Source: Bacteroidales bacterium
GTDB lineage: Bacteria > Bacteroidota > Bacteroidia > Bacteroidales > UBA932
Assembly (NCBI GenBank): GCA_017427385.1
Contig: JAFRSW010000005.1
Coordinates: forward strand, 25,733 to 89,732
DNA length: 64,000 nt
Direction: 5' to 3'
Every line of letters begins with the position of its first letter. Position 1 is the first letter of the stretch. A program made the position numbers and the translations under genes. Of the stretch, positions 14,691-23,642 are shown in pieces. The notes below the pieces were generated by a model. It worked only from the letters and a program-made list of their open reading frames with translations. It ran no database searches and was not told where the DNA came from.

Positions 14691-15962
14691 CTAGGCCAGT
14701 CCCGGGCGGCAGGGCTTGCCGGTATCCCGGCGATGCTTGAAGTAGAGTTCCTCTGTGGCGAGGGCCATCTTGGTAACCGCAAAATCGCAGTCGTGCGGGT
14801 AGATGTACCAGGTATCGGTCAGGGTATTCAGGTCTACGCAGTCCCCGTATTTCCCCAGATACTCATACTCGATGTGACAGGAGTAGAGCGACGGCACCGG
14901 GATCTCCATCTCGAAGGGATCCCCGTCCACATCCGTGCCGTGCACGTGGAAACCGCTGCCGTCCTGCACCATCGTGCCCTCCCCCAGGTGGATGAAGCGC
15001 TTGGCGTTAGGTAGTGAGTAGACCTTGACGGGCAGGGTGCCGGTGGAATACCGGCCTTCCTCCACCTCCTTCCGGACGTTCGCGCGCTCCCACTCGTACC
15101 AGTCGGGGATGTGGGAGAACTCTGTCTCGCCCTCCAGCGCGCGCAGTTCGCCCAGTTCGGTCATCTCCCAGCGCTTGCCGCAATGGGTGCAGAAGAGCTC
15201 GCTCCCCTCGCTGGCCATCTTGTACTCGGTGCCGCAATGAGGGCACTGGTAGAGCACCTTGTGGAGGCCTTCCGCCCGCTTGGGATAGGGAGTGCGGATG
15301 CCACGCTCCTTCTGCCAGGCAAAGTCGTCGTACTGGAAGGCGGCCACGATGCGGTCGTTGATCTCGTCTACGCTGGCCTCGCGGATCTGCTCGCGGGTGA
15401 AGAGGAGGGAGTACTCCGCCTCGGTGGGCTTCACTCCGCGCTCGTGCAGGTTCCAGAAGGGGGAATTGACGTGATGCCCGTGGCAGATGAGGGTCGCCAC
15501 CGGCACATCCATCATCTTACAGAGTTTTCCGAGAGATGCGGGCAGAACCGCGGTGGTGCCGCAAAGCGAATAGCGGGCTTCGGGATAGACTACCGCTATA
15601 TCTTTGTTGTCCAGCACTTTGCGCAGCTGGCGCACCAGCACGGTATCGGAGGTGAACTTGCGCTTGCAGATGCATCCCACATTGCGCAGCAGCCATTCCC
15701 GGCCGATAAACCCGTCGATTGCCACCACGTAGTTGGCCCGGCGCGGATAGATTATCTGCGTCGCCACTTTGAAGTCCATGAAGGCGTTGTGGTTGCAAAG
15801 CAGGATAAACGGCGGCTCGAGGCCCTCAGTGCCGATTTTGGTGATCTTAGGCCTATGCGCCATTACGGCCGGCCAGCTCAGGAGTTTGGTAATGGGTTTC
15901 AGGTACCACTGCGTGCGGATCGGGTCGCGCGCCATGTCGAAACGCGGGAATGTTTTCTTCAT
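14691..15962 (-). CDS. PlsC-like acyltransferase carrying a zinc-ribbon and C-terminal domain
   Basis: A 423-residue protein. Residues about 45-215 form a lysophospholipid acyltransferase-like domain with the catalytic NHNAFMD (HX4D) motif and the VYPEARYS substrate motif. A rubredoxin-type zinc ribbon follows (CPHCGTEY and CTHCGKRW, residues about 237-261), then a beta-rich C-terminal domain of about 150 residues. PlsC enzymes acylate lysophosphatidate. The extra domains suggest a different acceptor or a regulatory role. There is no partner gene, and it faces the phosphodiesterase gene tail-to-tail. Confidence 0.75.
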   Translation of the reverse strand: MKKTFPRFDMARDPIRTQWYLKPITKLLSWPAVMAHRPKITKIGTEGLEPPFILLCNHNAFMDFKVATQIIYPRRANYVVAIDGFIGREWLLRNVGCICKRKFTSDTVLVRQLRKVLDNKDIAVVYPEARYSLCGTTAVLPASLGKLCKMMDVPVATLICHGHHVNSPFWNLHERGVKPTEAEYSLLFTREQIREASVDEINDRIVAAFQYDDFAWQKERGIRTPYPKRAEGLHKVLYQCPHCGTEYKMASEGSELFCTHCGKRWEMTELGELRALEGETEFSHIPDWYEWERANVRKEVEEGRYSTGTLPVKVYSLPNAKRFIHLGEGTMVQDGSGFHVHGTDVDGDPFEMEIPVPSLYSCHIEYEYLGKYGDCVDLNTLTDTWYIYPHDCDFAVTKMALATEELYFKHRRDTGKPCRPGLA

Positions 15963-16041
15963 CGGGTTCAGGTATTACACTATCAGCCTGCAAGATAGCA
16001 AAATTCTGCCAAAGTGCAAAAAAGGCTCTTTGTGCAAGGGG

Positions 16042-16077
16042 AAAAACAAAAGAGACAAGTTCTTGCGAACCTGTCTC
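16042..16077 (-). terminator. Terminator of tRNA-Leu(GAG)
   Basis: On the minus strand GAGACAGGTTC-GCAA-GAACTTGTCTC (11-bp stem, one G-T pair) is followed by a T-rich run, 4 nt past the tRNA 3' end. Confidence 0.8.
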
Positions 16078-16081
16078 CTTG

Positions 16082-16164
16082 TGCGGTAGGTGAGAGTCGA
16101 ACTCACACACCCCAACGGGCACTACCCCCTCAAAGTAGCGTGTCTACCATTTCACCACTACCGC
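16082..16164 (-). tRNA. tRNA-Leu(GAG)
   Basis: An 83-nt class II tRNA on the minus strand. The acceptor stem GCGGTAG/CTACCGC with discriminator A, a D-loop with GGTGAAATGGTAGA, the anticodon loop TTGAGGG (anticodon GAG), a long variable arm and the TTCGA T-loop are all present. CCA is not encoded. A terminator follows at once. Confidence 0.93.
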
Positions 16165-16169
16165 GATTT

Positions 16170-16240
16170 GGGACTGCAAAAATAGAGATAATTCCGGAAA
16201 ACGCAAAATTTTCCGAAAAAATATTTACCTTTGCAGTCCC
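16170..16240. promoter_or_regulatory. Divergent tRNA-Leu and rpsP promoters with identical start regions
   Basis: TATTTTTG (16184-16177, minus) serves the tRNA and TACCTTTG (16226-16233, plus) serves rpsP. Each is followed by CAGTCCC, which makes an 11-bp inverted repeat (GGGACTGCAAA 16170-16180, TTTGCAGTCCC 16230-16240). Confidence 0.65.
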
Positions 16241-16287
16241 TTACGAGTTGAGGGATACACATTTATTAACTTTTAAACAGATTTACA

Positions 16288-16827
16288 ATGGCTGTTAAAA
16301 TTCGTCTCCAGCGCCACGGAAAGAAGAATTTCGCATTCTTCGACATTGTTGTGGCCGACACCCGCGCCCCTCGTGACGGACGCTTCATCGAGCAGATCGG
16401 TTCTTACAATCCCAACACCAATCCTGCTACCATCGTTCTTCAGGCAGACCGTGCACTCGCATGGCTCAATGTAGGTGCTGAACCTACCCTCGTCTGCCGC
16501 CGCATCCTCTCCTACGAAGGAATCCTCCTCCGCAAGCACCTCAATGGTGGTATCGCGAAGGGTGCCCTGACCCAGGAGCAGGCCGATGCAAAGTGGAACG
16601 CCTGGAAGGCAGAGCGTGACGCTAAGATCGCTGCCAAGAAGTCTAGCCTTGCCAACGCCGCCATCGAAGCAAAGAAGGCTGCAAAGGCAGAGGAGACCAA
16701 GGTGAAAGAGGCACGTGCAGAGGCTATCGCAAAGAAGGCCGCCGAACTCGCCGCAAAGCAGGCTGAGCCCGTGGCCGAAGAGGCTCCCGCCGAGGAGGCC
16801 GTCGAAGCACCTGCCGAGGAAGCATAA
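16288..16827 (+). CDS. rpsP: 30S ribosomal protein S16 with long C-terminal extension
   Basis: A 179-residue S16. The conserved core is residues 1-80 (MAVKIRLQRHGKKNFAFF, VADTRAPRDGRFIEQIGSYNP, then GAEPTLVCRRIL), which binds 16S rRNA in the 30S body. The remaining 100 residues are an Ala/Lys/Glu-rich helical tail (AAKAEETKVKEARAEAIAKK), a common feature of Bacteroidota S16 but absent from the 82-residue E. coli protein. It has its own promoter and a 5' leader of about 50 nt. The stop codon overlaps the rimM start by one base. Confidence 0.95.
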   Translation: MAVKIRLQRHGKKNFAFFDIVVADTRAPRDGRFIEQIGSYNPNTNPATIVLQADRALAWLNVGAEPTLVCRRILSYEGILLRKHLNGGIAKGALTQEQADAKWNAWKAERDAKIAAKKSSLANAAIEAKKAAKAEETKVKEARAEAIAKKAAELAAKQAEPVAEEAPAEEAVEAPAEEA

Positions 16828-17300
16828 TGCTCCCAATTGCCAAAGTCGTCAAATCTTTCGGCACCGACGGAGGGCTGCTTTTGAGCGGCAACGTCGATCT
16901 GGAAACTTTGGACTTCAAGGAACCTGTATTCATCGAATTCGATGGACTGCAGGTTCCTTTCTTTATTCTTGACTGCGAGCCCCGCGGCGGAAAGACGGTG
17001 GTGCACCTGAACGACGTCCATAACCTGGAGGATGCCGAAGAGATGGTCGGCCGCACCATCTATGCCGATGTGGAGATGGAGGAGGATGACGAACCGGATT
17101 TCACCGGCTGGACCATCCTCGACCACGGCACCAGGATCGGCACCTGCACAGGCATCGAACCCATCCCCGGCAACCCCTGCCTCTATGTGAAGCTCGCCGA
17201 CGGCCGCGAACCCCTCATCCCCCTGCACGAAGACTTCGTCGCCGGCATCGACGAATCCTCCCGCACCCTCTCCCTGGATCTACCGGAAGGGTTGTACTAG
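16827..17300 (+). CDS. rimM: 16S rRNA processing protein RimM
   Basis: A 157-residue 30S assembly factor that binds S19 and helps mature the 30S head. It has the N-terminal beta-barrel (VVKSFGTDGGLLLSG, PVFIEFDGLQVPFFI) and the PRC-barrel half (DFTGWTILDHGTRIGTCTGI, HEDFVAGIDESSRTLSLDLPEGL). One-base overlap with rpsP (TAATG) indicates coupled translation, and the rpsP-rimM pairing is widespread in bacteria. No trmD follows. Confidence 0.93.
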   Translation: MLPIAKVVKSFGTDGGLLLSGNVDLETLDFKEPVFIEFDGLQVPFFILDCEPRGGKTVVHLNDVHNLEDAEEMVGRTIYADVEMEEDDEPDFTGWTILDHGTRIGTCTGIEPIPGNPCLYVKLADGREPLIPLHEDFVAGIDESSRTLSLDLPEGLY

Positions 17301-17334
17301 TTTTACTAAACGTTTATAAACGTGTTTTCAAAAA

Positions 17335-19980
17335 CTAGAACTTGAACTCCGCACCGATCTTGACGGCAAAGTTGGGGGTCTTGAGGCGGCTCAAAACCTT
17401 CTGGCGCAGGGTGGGGCCTTCTACGGGAAGGCCGGTGGTGGGGTCGATGACGGGTTTGACGGGTTTGCCGGTGGGGTCTTCGACCACGATATAGCGGGCA
17501 TCGCGGTAAGTGCCACGCCAGTAGCAGTCCACGCGGATGAACTTCAGGATATTGGATATACCCGCGCCGAATTCAACGTAGGGCAGTTTCCCAAGCGACG
17601 ATGTGCCGTTCGGGAAGAGCATGGGGGCCTGCATATCCGCCACGCTTACCTTGGCAAGATTGCCGTTGTTGGTATCTGAAAGCGAGCCCCAGACCGCACG
17701 GACGGATACTTCCTCACGCCATCCCAGCTTGCGGATCAGTGGAATCTTTCCGAAGAAAAATCCGTTGAAGCAATGATTCCAGAACACGGTAAACCATTCG
17801 TCCGACGCAAATTCCATGAACTCCATGCAAGCGAACGAGAAACGATTGAGCAGATAGGTACTGTTCCCCTCGTGGAAGTGCAGCAGCGGATAGGGCACAT
17901 GCCCGTATATCTTGCCGGCGTTCATATATATCTTGGACGTGCCGAACGGGGGCACGCGAGGGCTCCAGCGCAGGGTGAATTCCGGGCGGAGATAACTGAA
18001 ATCTCCTTCCCGAAGACCTTCCGGCGAGCCCGCAAGCGAGAAGGTGACCGACGGATATTCAGAATAGACGTACTGCTTCTTGAACAGCCCGCGGTTCACC
18101 GTCTCATCTTTCGAAAAACGCAGGGCCACATAGAACTCGTTCGCCGCCACGCTGTGGATCTTGGTGGAGTCGGGGGCGTAGAAGGATACCTGGCGGATCT
18201 CCGGCAGCCATCCGGCCTCGTTGGGATAGAAACGCTTGAAGTTGAAGCCTATCTCGCCGTTCACCCGTGTGGAGAATTCGTGCGCGTAGCTGCCGGCAAA
18301 CGACGACATCATGCAGAGCTTGTTGTTGTAGCTGCCACCGAAAATGGTGGCGAGGATGTTGCCTTCGCCTATGGAGTTTGCCGCTGCGCTGCCCATCTGG
18401 TAGACGTCGTACTTTGCCGAGAGAGTGAGCTTTCGCTCGGGGATGCGGCCGAAGAGGTGTTCCCAGGTGGCCCCGCCTTTCAAGGTCTTGTCCCGGGTGC
18501 CGTAGGCCCCGTAGACGGTGAAGCGGTCGGCGAGGCTGAATTCCTTGGAAGTGCGCATGCCGAATTGCGGCCTCAACCCCTCTAAAGCATTGAAACTAAG
18601 CAGCTTGAAGTATGGCCCAAAGCCAATCTTACCCACCTCGTAATAACCGTTGATAGCAGTATAGACTATCTCGTAGAGGCTCTTGTAGAAGGGCACGGTC
18701 TGGATCTTCTCCACCATATCGTATATCTCCTGCTCCTTCGCCGAAAGTGGTTCCGGACGGGCCTCAGCCCAGTAGGAATCGTCCTTCTTGCTGGCACCCT
18801 CATCCACGCGCACCATCCCCATGCCGGAATTCAGTTTCTCGCCGAGTTCGAAGCGGACCTTGGAATATCGCATATCCTTCTTTCCGATGAAGGACAGCAT
18901 CTTGGAAGAATCCCGGAGCGACATCGACAGGTCCACGTACAACTTGTCCGACTTGTAGAACCATGTGGAATCCGGCATGCGTTCATACTCCGAATCCAGC
19001 ACAAGGTCCCTGAGCCAGTTCACATTGGTGGTATTCTTCATGTTGGCGTGGATGCTCCGCAGGGCGAAGTCCTCGCAGTCTATGCGCATCTCTCCGTCGA
19101 ATGCCGGGGTAGAAACCAACTGCTTGGGATGATAGCGCACAAGCAGGGTCTTACGCCCATCAACCTTCAGTGTATCAATGATATAGTAGTTATAGTAGAG
19201 AAGGCCGGTTTCCGAAATTGGGGACGGGAACTGCACGTCGAAGGCATTGATGAAGGGCCGGTAGAAGTTGATCTTGAGATGAAGCGAGCCGGTGAACTGG
19301 CTGAGCATGTTGTTGCCGTCCGGGTTGAGCCCGGAGATGCGGTTTGCAAGCACTGTTTCGGTGTTGAACTCCGGGTCGCTGCGGTGCTTGCGCTCTGCCA
19401 CCGTCTCGGAAATCATCACCGGCAGATAGGGCACGCCGGACACCGCGGAGGTGTCGATGTAGTCGAACACAAAGCCGAACTCCTTGCGGAAGCGCTTGCC
19501 GTCCAGCTGCTCTGCCGGGTGCGTAAGGTCCAGCTCCATCTTGTTGTAGACCTCGCACTCATACTGCTGGTGTGCATCAGGGTCGTTGGTGGAGCGATGC
19601 TTCTGGATATTGGCCAGAAGTTCCCGGGCTTTCTTGTTGTCTGCTCGCACCCTGGCCCCGGTGAGGCGGTTGTCGGTCAGGGGCAGCACGAAGTTTATCT
19701 CGTTGAACGTGCCGTAATTGACCATCGCCATGCGGGTATCGTAACCCAGCAGCTGGGCTGCCAGCACGACGCACTGTGGATCGCGGGTTTCGATGTTGTA
19801 GTAACCCTCGAGATCGGTTGTGATGCCAACGGTAGTACCCTTGAAATAGACGCCGACAAAGGGGATTCCCTCGCCGTTTTCGTCGGTGACCCGACCGCGT
19901 ACCTTGGTAGTCTGCGCTCCGCAGATAAACGGAATGGCCAGCAGCAGACACGCTACAAGGTATTTTAGTCTAGGTCTCAT
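17335..19980 (-). CDS. DUF5686 / carboxypeptidase-like-regulatory-domain outer membrane protein
   Basis: An 881-residue envelope protein. A signal peptide (ending near AICGA) is followed by a CarboxypepD_reg-like beta-sandwich (residues about 25-105, VRGRVTDENGEGIPFVGVYF), and then the long DUF5686 region, which is rich in aromatic beta strands and ends in EFKF as expected of an outer-membrane barrel. The family is widespread in Bacteroidota and has no firmly known role. It starts 9 nt after ispE and is the last gene of the sufBCD-ispE run, so it may be read from the suf promoter. Confidence 0.85.
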   Translation of the reverse strand: MRPRLKYLVACLLLAIPFICGAQTTKVRGRVTDENGEGIPFVGVYFKGTTVGITTDLEGYYNIETRDPQCVVLAAQLLGYDTRMAMVNYGTFNEINFVLPLTDNRLTGARVRADNKKARELLANIQKHRSTNDPDAHQQYECEVYNKMELDLTHPAEQLDGKRFRKEFGFVFDYIDTSAVSGVPYLPVMISETVAERKHRSDPEFNTETVLANRISGLNPDGNNMLSQFTGSLHLKINFYRPFINAFDVQFPSPISETGLLYYNYYIIDTLKVDGRKTLLVRYHPKQLVSTPAFDGEMRIDCEDFALRSIHANMKNTTNVNWLRDLVLDSEYERMPDSTWFYKSDKLYVDLSMSLRDSSKMLSFIGKKDMRYSKVRFELGEKLNSGMGMVRVDEGASKKDDSYWAEARPEPLSAKEQEIYDMVEKIQTVPFYKSLYEIVYTAINGYYEVGKIGFGPYFKLLSFNALEGLRPQFGMRTSKEFSLADRFTVYGAYGTRDKTLKGGATWEHLFGRIPERKLTLSAKYDVYQMGSAAANSIGEGNILATIFGGSYNNKLCMMSSFAGSYAHEFSTRVNGEIGFNFKRFYPNEAGWLPEIRQVSFYAPDSTKIHSVAANEFYVALRFSKDETVNRGLFKKQYVYSEYPSVTFSLAGSPEGLREGDFSYLRPEFTLRWSPRVPPFGTSKIYMNAGKIYGHVPYPLLHFHEGNSTYLLNRFSFACMEFMEFASDEWFTVFWNHCFNGFFFGKIPLIRKLGWREEVSVRAVWGSLSDTNNGNLAKVSVADMQAPMLFPNGTSSLGKLPYVEFGAGISNILKFIRVDCYWRGTYRDARYIVVEDPTGKPVKPVIDPTTGLPVEGPTLRQKVLSRLKTPNFAVKIGAEFKF

Positions 19981-19989
19981 GATGCGAAT

Positions 19990-20811
19990 TTAGACATTCG
20001 CGGGGAATAAAGCAAATACGGCCGAGCCGGAGCCGGACATTGCGGCGTAGAGGGCGCCGCGGCGGTAGAAGTCTTCTTTGAGGGCGGAGATTTCGGGGTG
20101 CGCGGGGAAGACGCTGCGTTCAAAGTCGTTGACGAGGCGGCCGGGCCAGGAGGACACCGGCAGGTGCAGTACTTCGCGCAGGGATTCCTTCGCTTCGCTC
20201 GGAATGACAGCAGCACTGTCATCCCGAACCTGCGCAGCAGGTGAAGGGATCCCCTTGTCAATCCCGGCATAAGCCTCCTTGGTGCTGACAGCAACCCCTT
20301 CAGGGACAGCAACTTCTATGCGGTAGGCAGAGAGGTCGATATCGAACGCCTCCAGCACATCGCCGCGGCCGGAGACGAACATGGGGCGGTTGTAGATGAA
20401 GAAGGGGCAGTCGGAGCCGAGGCGGGCGGCGAGGGCCGCGAGGGCATCATCTGAAAGGCCAAGGCCGAACAACTCAGACAGAGCGCGGAGGGCGAAGGCG
20501 CCGTCTGCGGAACCGCCACCGAGACCGGCCCCCACGGGGGAATTCTTGGTCAGGCGGATGCGCACAGGGCCTATCCCGAACTCATCCCGCACAAGCCTCC
20601 AGGCGCGGGCGGTCAGGTCCTCCGAAGGATCCCATCCGCGGTAGCAGGGGCCGCCGATCTCGATTCCGAACTCGGCCGCAGGCTCCACGCAAAGCTCGTC
20701 CCGGAAGCCATCCCAGGGGATGAAAAGGCTCTCCAACTCATGGTAGCCGTCCGGGCGCTTTCCCAGCACCCGCAGCCCCAGATTCAGCTTCACGTTGGGA
20801 TAGACCGTCAT
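19990..20811 (-). CDS. ispE: 4-diphosphocytidyl-2-C-methyl-D-erythritol kinase
   Basis: A 273-residue GHMP kinase of the MEP isoprenoid pathway that phosphorylates CDP-ME at the 2-OH. The family motifs are the N-terminal PNVKLNLGLRVLGKRPDGYHE (substrate Lys/Asn region), the ATP-binding loop SPVGAGLGGGSADGA (residues about 91-105) and the late GSGSAVFALF motif. Residues about 187-210 (PSPAAQVRDDSAAVIPSEAK region) are translated dispersed repeat inserted between the VSTKEAY segment and the LVNDFE segment. It overlaps sufD by 4 bp. Confidence 0.93.
   Translation of the reverse strand: MTVYPNVKLNLGLRVLGKRPDGYHELESLFIPWDGFRDELCVEPAAEFGIEIGGPCYRGWDPSEDLTARAWRLVRDEFGIGPVRIRLTKNSPVGAGLGGGSADGAFALRALSELFGLGLSDDALAALAARLGSDCPFFIYNRPMFVSGRGDVLEAFDIDLSAYRIEVAVPEGVAVSTKEAYAGIDKGIPSPAAQVRDDSAAVIPSEAKESLREVLHLPVSSWPGRLVNDFERSVFPAHPEISALKEDFYRRGALYAAMSGSGSAVFALFPANV
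20183..20254 (-). repeat. Dispersed repeat with both arms, in frame inside ispE
   Basis: The 27-nt unit (20183-20209), a 7-nt spacer and the facing arm (20217-20254) with the hairpin ACCTGC-GCA-GCAGGT. Compared with the mutL copy (ACCCGC/GCGGGT), one stem pair has changed on both sides, so pairing is kept. Confidence 0.85.
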
Positions 20812-21398
20812 AGGCGCGAGAGGATCTGCTCCTGCATCTCGGCCGGCAGATGCGCGATTACCGGGGATACGAAGGATATCATCTGCATCTTGCGGGCCTC
20901 CTTTTCGGGGATGCCGCGGCTGCGCAGATAGAAGAGTTCATCCGGATTCAGGTAGCCGGTAGTGGCTCCGTGCGAGCACTTTACGTCATCGGCATATATC
21001 TCCAGCTGGGGATGGGTCTCAGCCACGGCCCCCTCGGAGAGGAGGATGGAACGGTTTTCCTGGTAGGCCTCCGTCTTCTGGGCATCCGGGGCCACGTACA
21101 CCAGGCCGTCGAACTCGGCGCGTGCGGTGCCGCCAACTATGCCGCGGAAGGTCTGGCGCGAGAACGCACCTCCCACCATGTGGCGAACGGTGATGTCGAA
21201 CTTCACCTGCTCGCTGTGGGGGCAGAGGTACAGCCCGAATATCTCCAACACCACCCCGGGCTTGCCTATCTTGATTTCGAACGGGATTTCTGCGCTGACG
21301 CCGGGCATCACGATGAACGTGAGGCGGAGATGTTCGTTCTCCTCCAGCGTCAGGCGCTTCGGCACCTCGTCGATTCCTACCCGGTATATCCTATCCAT
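20808..21398 (-). CDS. sufD: Short SufD-like Fe-S assembly scaffold subunit
   Basis: A 196-residue protein matching only the C-terminal half of SufD. It has a beta-helix core and the end motif CSHGATTGYLNPDELFYLRS, followed by GIPEKEARKM. SufD normally pairs with SufB in the SufBC2D complex, where SufC ATPase drives cluster assembly. Typical SufD is over 400 residues. Here the N-terminal helical half is absent, and no frame upstream supplies it because sufC overlaps the start by 8 bp. It is in a sufB-sufC-sufD-ispE operon. Confidence 0.82.
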   Translation of the reverse strand: MDRIYRVGIDEVPKRLTLEENEHLRLTFIVMPGVSAEIPFEIKIGKPGVVLEIFGLYLCPHSEQVKFDITVRHMVGGAFSRQTFRGIVGGTARAEFDGLVYVAPDAQKTEAYQENRSILLSEGAVAETHPQLEIYADDVKCSHGATTGYLNPDELFYLRSRGIPEKEARKMQMISFVSPVIAHLPAEMQEQILSRL

Positions 21399-22140
21399 TT
21401 ATGCTATCGAATCCTTGGTTTTCAATCTGGTCCGCCAGCTCCATGCCGCCGGTGGCGATGATGCGGCCGTCCTTCAGCACGTGAACCACGTCCGGGGTCA
21501 CCAGCTCCAGCAGATGCCTGTAATGGGTGATGATGATGGCGGATTTTTCGGGGCTGCGGAGGGCGTTCACGCCGTCCGCCACTATCTTGAGAGCGTCCAC
21601 GTCGAGGCCGCTGTCGGTTTCGTCCAGGATGCTGAAAACAGGGTCCAGCATCGCCATCTGGAATATCTCGTTACGCTTCTTCTCCCCACCGCTGAAGCCC
21701 ACGTTCACCTCGCGCTTGGCGAATTCTCCCTTCATCTTCACGAAGGCCATCTTCTCCTTCAGGAGCTTGAGGAACTGCGCGGGGGCCATCTCCAACTCGC
21801 CCTTCGCCTTGCGGCGTGCGTTCACGGCCGCCTTCATGAAGTTGGTGATGCTCACGCCGGGGATCTCGATGGGGTACTGGAACGAGAGGAAGATGCCGGC
21901 CCAGGAGCGCTCTTCCGGGCTCATCGCCAGCAGGTCCTGCCCGGCAAAAGTGATGCTGCCGCCCGTCACGGTGTAGTCCGGACGCCCCGCCAGCACCGCG
22001 CTGAGGGTGCTCTTCCCCGCCCCGTTGGGGCCCATCACCGCGTGCACCTCGCCGGGCTTTATGGTAAGATTGATGCCGTGGAGAATCTCCTTCCCCTCGA
22101 TGCCGGCATAAAGGTCGCGTATTTCAAGTAGATTATCCAT
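21391..22140 (-). CDS. sufC: Fe-S cluster assembly ATPase SufC
   Basis: A 249-residue ABC-type ATPase of the SUF system. Walker A GPNGAGKST (residues about 37-45), the ABC signature FSGGEKKRNE, Walker B (SILDETDSGLD) and the IITHYRHLL switch histidine are all present. SufC has no membrane domain and energises the SufB-SufD scaffold. It overlaps sufB by one base and sufD by eight, so the operon is translationally coupled. Confidence 0.95.
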   Translation of the reverse strand: MDNLLEIRDLYAGIEGKEILHGINLTIKPGEVHAVMGPNGAGKSTLSAVLAGRPDYTVTGGSITFAGQDLLAMSPEERSWAGIFLSFQYPIEIPGVSITNFMKAAVNARRKAKGELEMAPAQFLKLLKEKMAFVKMKGEFAKREVNVGFSGGEKKRNEIFQMAMLDPVFSILDETDSGLDVDALKIVADGVNALRSPEKSAIIITHYRHLLELVTPDVVHVLKDGRIIATGGMELADQIENQGFDSING

Positions 22141-23600
22141 TATCCTATAGATCCTTCCAAATTGACTGAGAGTAGTTTCTGGGCTTCGACCGCGAATTCC
22201 ATGGGGAGGCGGCTGAGGACCTCGCGGGCGTATCCGCCGACGATGAGGCCGACCGCGTCTTCGGGGCTGATGCCGCGCTGGTTGCAGTAGAAGAGTTGGT
22301 CTTCGCTGATGCGGGAGGTGGTGGCCTCATGCTCCACGATGGCGCTGGGATTGGAGTTGCGTATCACCGGGAAGGTGTGCGCGCCGCAGGTGCTGCCGAT
22401 CAGGAGGCTGTCGCACTGGCTGTGGTTGCGGGCGTTCTGCGCGCCGGGATTCATCCGCACGAGCCCCCTGTAGGAGTTCTCGCTATGGCCGGCGGAGATG
22501 CCCTTGGAGACGATGCGGCTGCGGGTGTTCCGGCCGATGTGGATCATCTTGGTGCCTGTATCCGCCTGCTGATAGTTGTTTGTCAGGGCCACGGAATAGA
22601 ACTCGCTGGTGGAATTGTCCCCCATCAGGACGGTGGAGGGATACTTCCAGGTGATGGCGGAGCCGGTCTCGACCTGGGTCCAGCTGAGATGGGAGTTTTC
22701 GCCGCGGCAGAGACCGCGCTTGGTAACGAGGTTGAGGATGCCGCCGCGGCCCTGGGAATCGCCGGGATACCAGTTCTGGACGGTGCTGTATCGCACGTCC
22801 GCATCCTTCTCCACTATTATCTCCACCACCGCCGCGTGCAGCTGGTTCTCATCCCTCATCGGGGCGGTGCAGCCCTCCATATAGCTGACGGATGCGCCCT
22901 CGTCGGCGATGATGAGCGTGCGCTCGAACTGGCCGGTGCCGCTGGCGTTGATGCGGAAGTAGCTGCTGAGGTCCATCGGGCAGTGCACGCCCTTGGGGAT
23001 ATAGCAGAAGGACCCGTCGGAGAAGACCGCCGAGTTGAGCGCGGCGTAGAAATTGTCGCCTACCGGGACCACGCTTGCGAGGTACTTGCGCACAAGGTCC
23101 GGGTGCTCTTTTACCGCCTCGGAGAAGCTGCAGAAGATGATGCCTTTCTCCGCCAGGGTCTTGCGGAAGGTGGTGCTGACGGAAACGCTGTCGAAGACGG
23201 CGTCCACCGCCACGGTGTCCTTGGGCTTCACGCCCGCCAGGACTTCGCGCTCACCCACCGGGATGCCGAGTTTATCGAAAGTCTCCTGGAGGGCGGGATC
23301 AATCTCTTTCGGGCGGTCCTTGTCGCTCTTGGGGGCGGCGTAGTAGATTATATCCTGAAAATCGATTTCCGGCAGGCGGCTGAGATGGCCCCACTTGGGC
23401 GGGGCCATGGTTTTCCACTTCCGGAAGGCGTCCAGCCGGAACGCCAACATCCACTCCGGCTCATCCTTCTTGGCCGAGATGAGACGGATGATGTCTTCGT
23501 TCAGGCCCTTGGGGACAAACTCCTGCTCTATATCTGTTACGAAACCCTCGCTATATTCCTTCTCTACCGCTGCCGCGAGGATGCTCTTATCTTCTGACAT
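22140..23600 (-). CDS. sufB: Fe-S cluster assembly scaffold SufB
   Basis: A 486-residue SufB, the scaffold on which Fe-S clusters are built. Conserved blocks are [60 protein letters not shown] and, near the end, [19 protein letters not shown]. The start at 23600 was chosen over a frame that runs on to 24584, because that extension is antisense to aroC and the promoter TATCTTTG (23615-23608) lies 7 nt before this ATG. No sufS, sufE or sufU is in the window. Confidence 0.94.
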   Translation of the reverse strand: MSEDKSILAAAVEKEYSEGFVTDIEQEFVPKGLNEDIIRLISAKKDEPEWMLAFRLDAFRKWKTMAPPKWGHLSRLPEIDFQDIIYYAAPKSDKDRPKEIDPALQETFDKLGIPVGEREVLAGVKPKDTVAVDAVFDSVSVSTTFRKTLAEKGIIFCSFSEAVKEHPDLVRKYLASVVPVGDNFYAALNSAVFSDGSFCYIPKGVHCPMDLSSYFRINASGTGQFERTLIIADEGASVSYMEGCTAPMRDENQLHAAVVEIIVEKDADVRYSTVQNWYPGDSQGRGGILNLVTKRGLCRGENSHLSWTQVETGSAITWKYPSTVLMGDNSTSEFYSVALTNNYQQADTGTKMIHIGRNTRSRIVSKGISAGHSENSYRGLVRMNPGAQNARNHSQCDSLLIGSTCGAHTFPVIRNSNPSAIVEHEATTSRISEDQLFYCNQRGISPEDAVGLIVGGYAREVLSRLPMEFAVEAQKLLSVNLEGSIG

Positions 23601-23607
23601 ACTTGTG

Positions 23608-23635
23608 CAAAGATAGTAATTAAATATTATCTTTG
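23608..23635. promoter_or_regulatory. Back-to-back suf and aroC promoters in a 42-bp gap
   Basis: TATCTTTG occurs on the minus strand at 23615-23608 (sufB) and on the plus strand at 23628-23635 (aroC), each 7 nt from its start codon. Both mRNAs would be nearly leaderless and the two polymerase sites must overlap. Confidence 0.65.
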
Positions 23636-23642
23636 CGTTTAT

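Noticed and set aside
22296-23597. 433-residue plus-strand frame
   Set aside because: Antisense to sufB, with a composition typical of a shadow frame.
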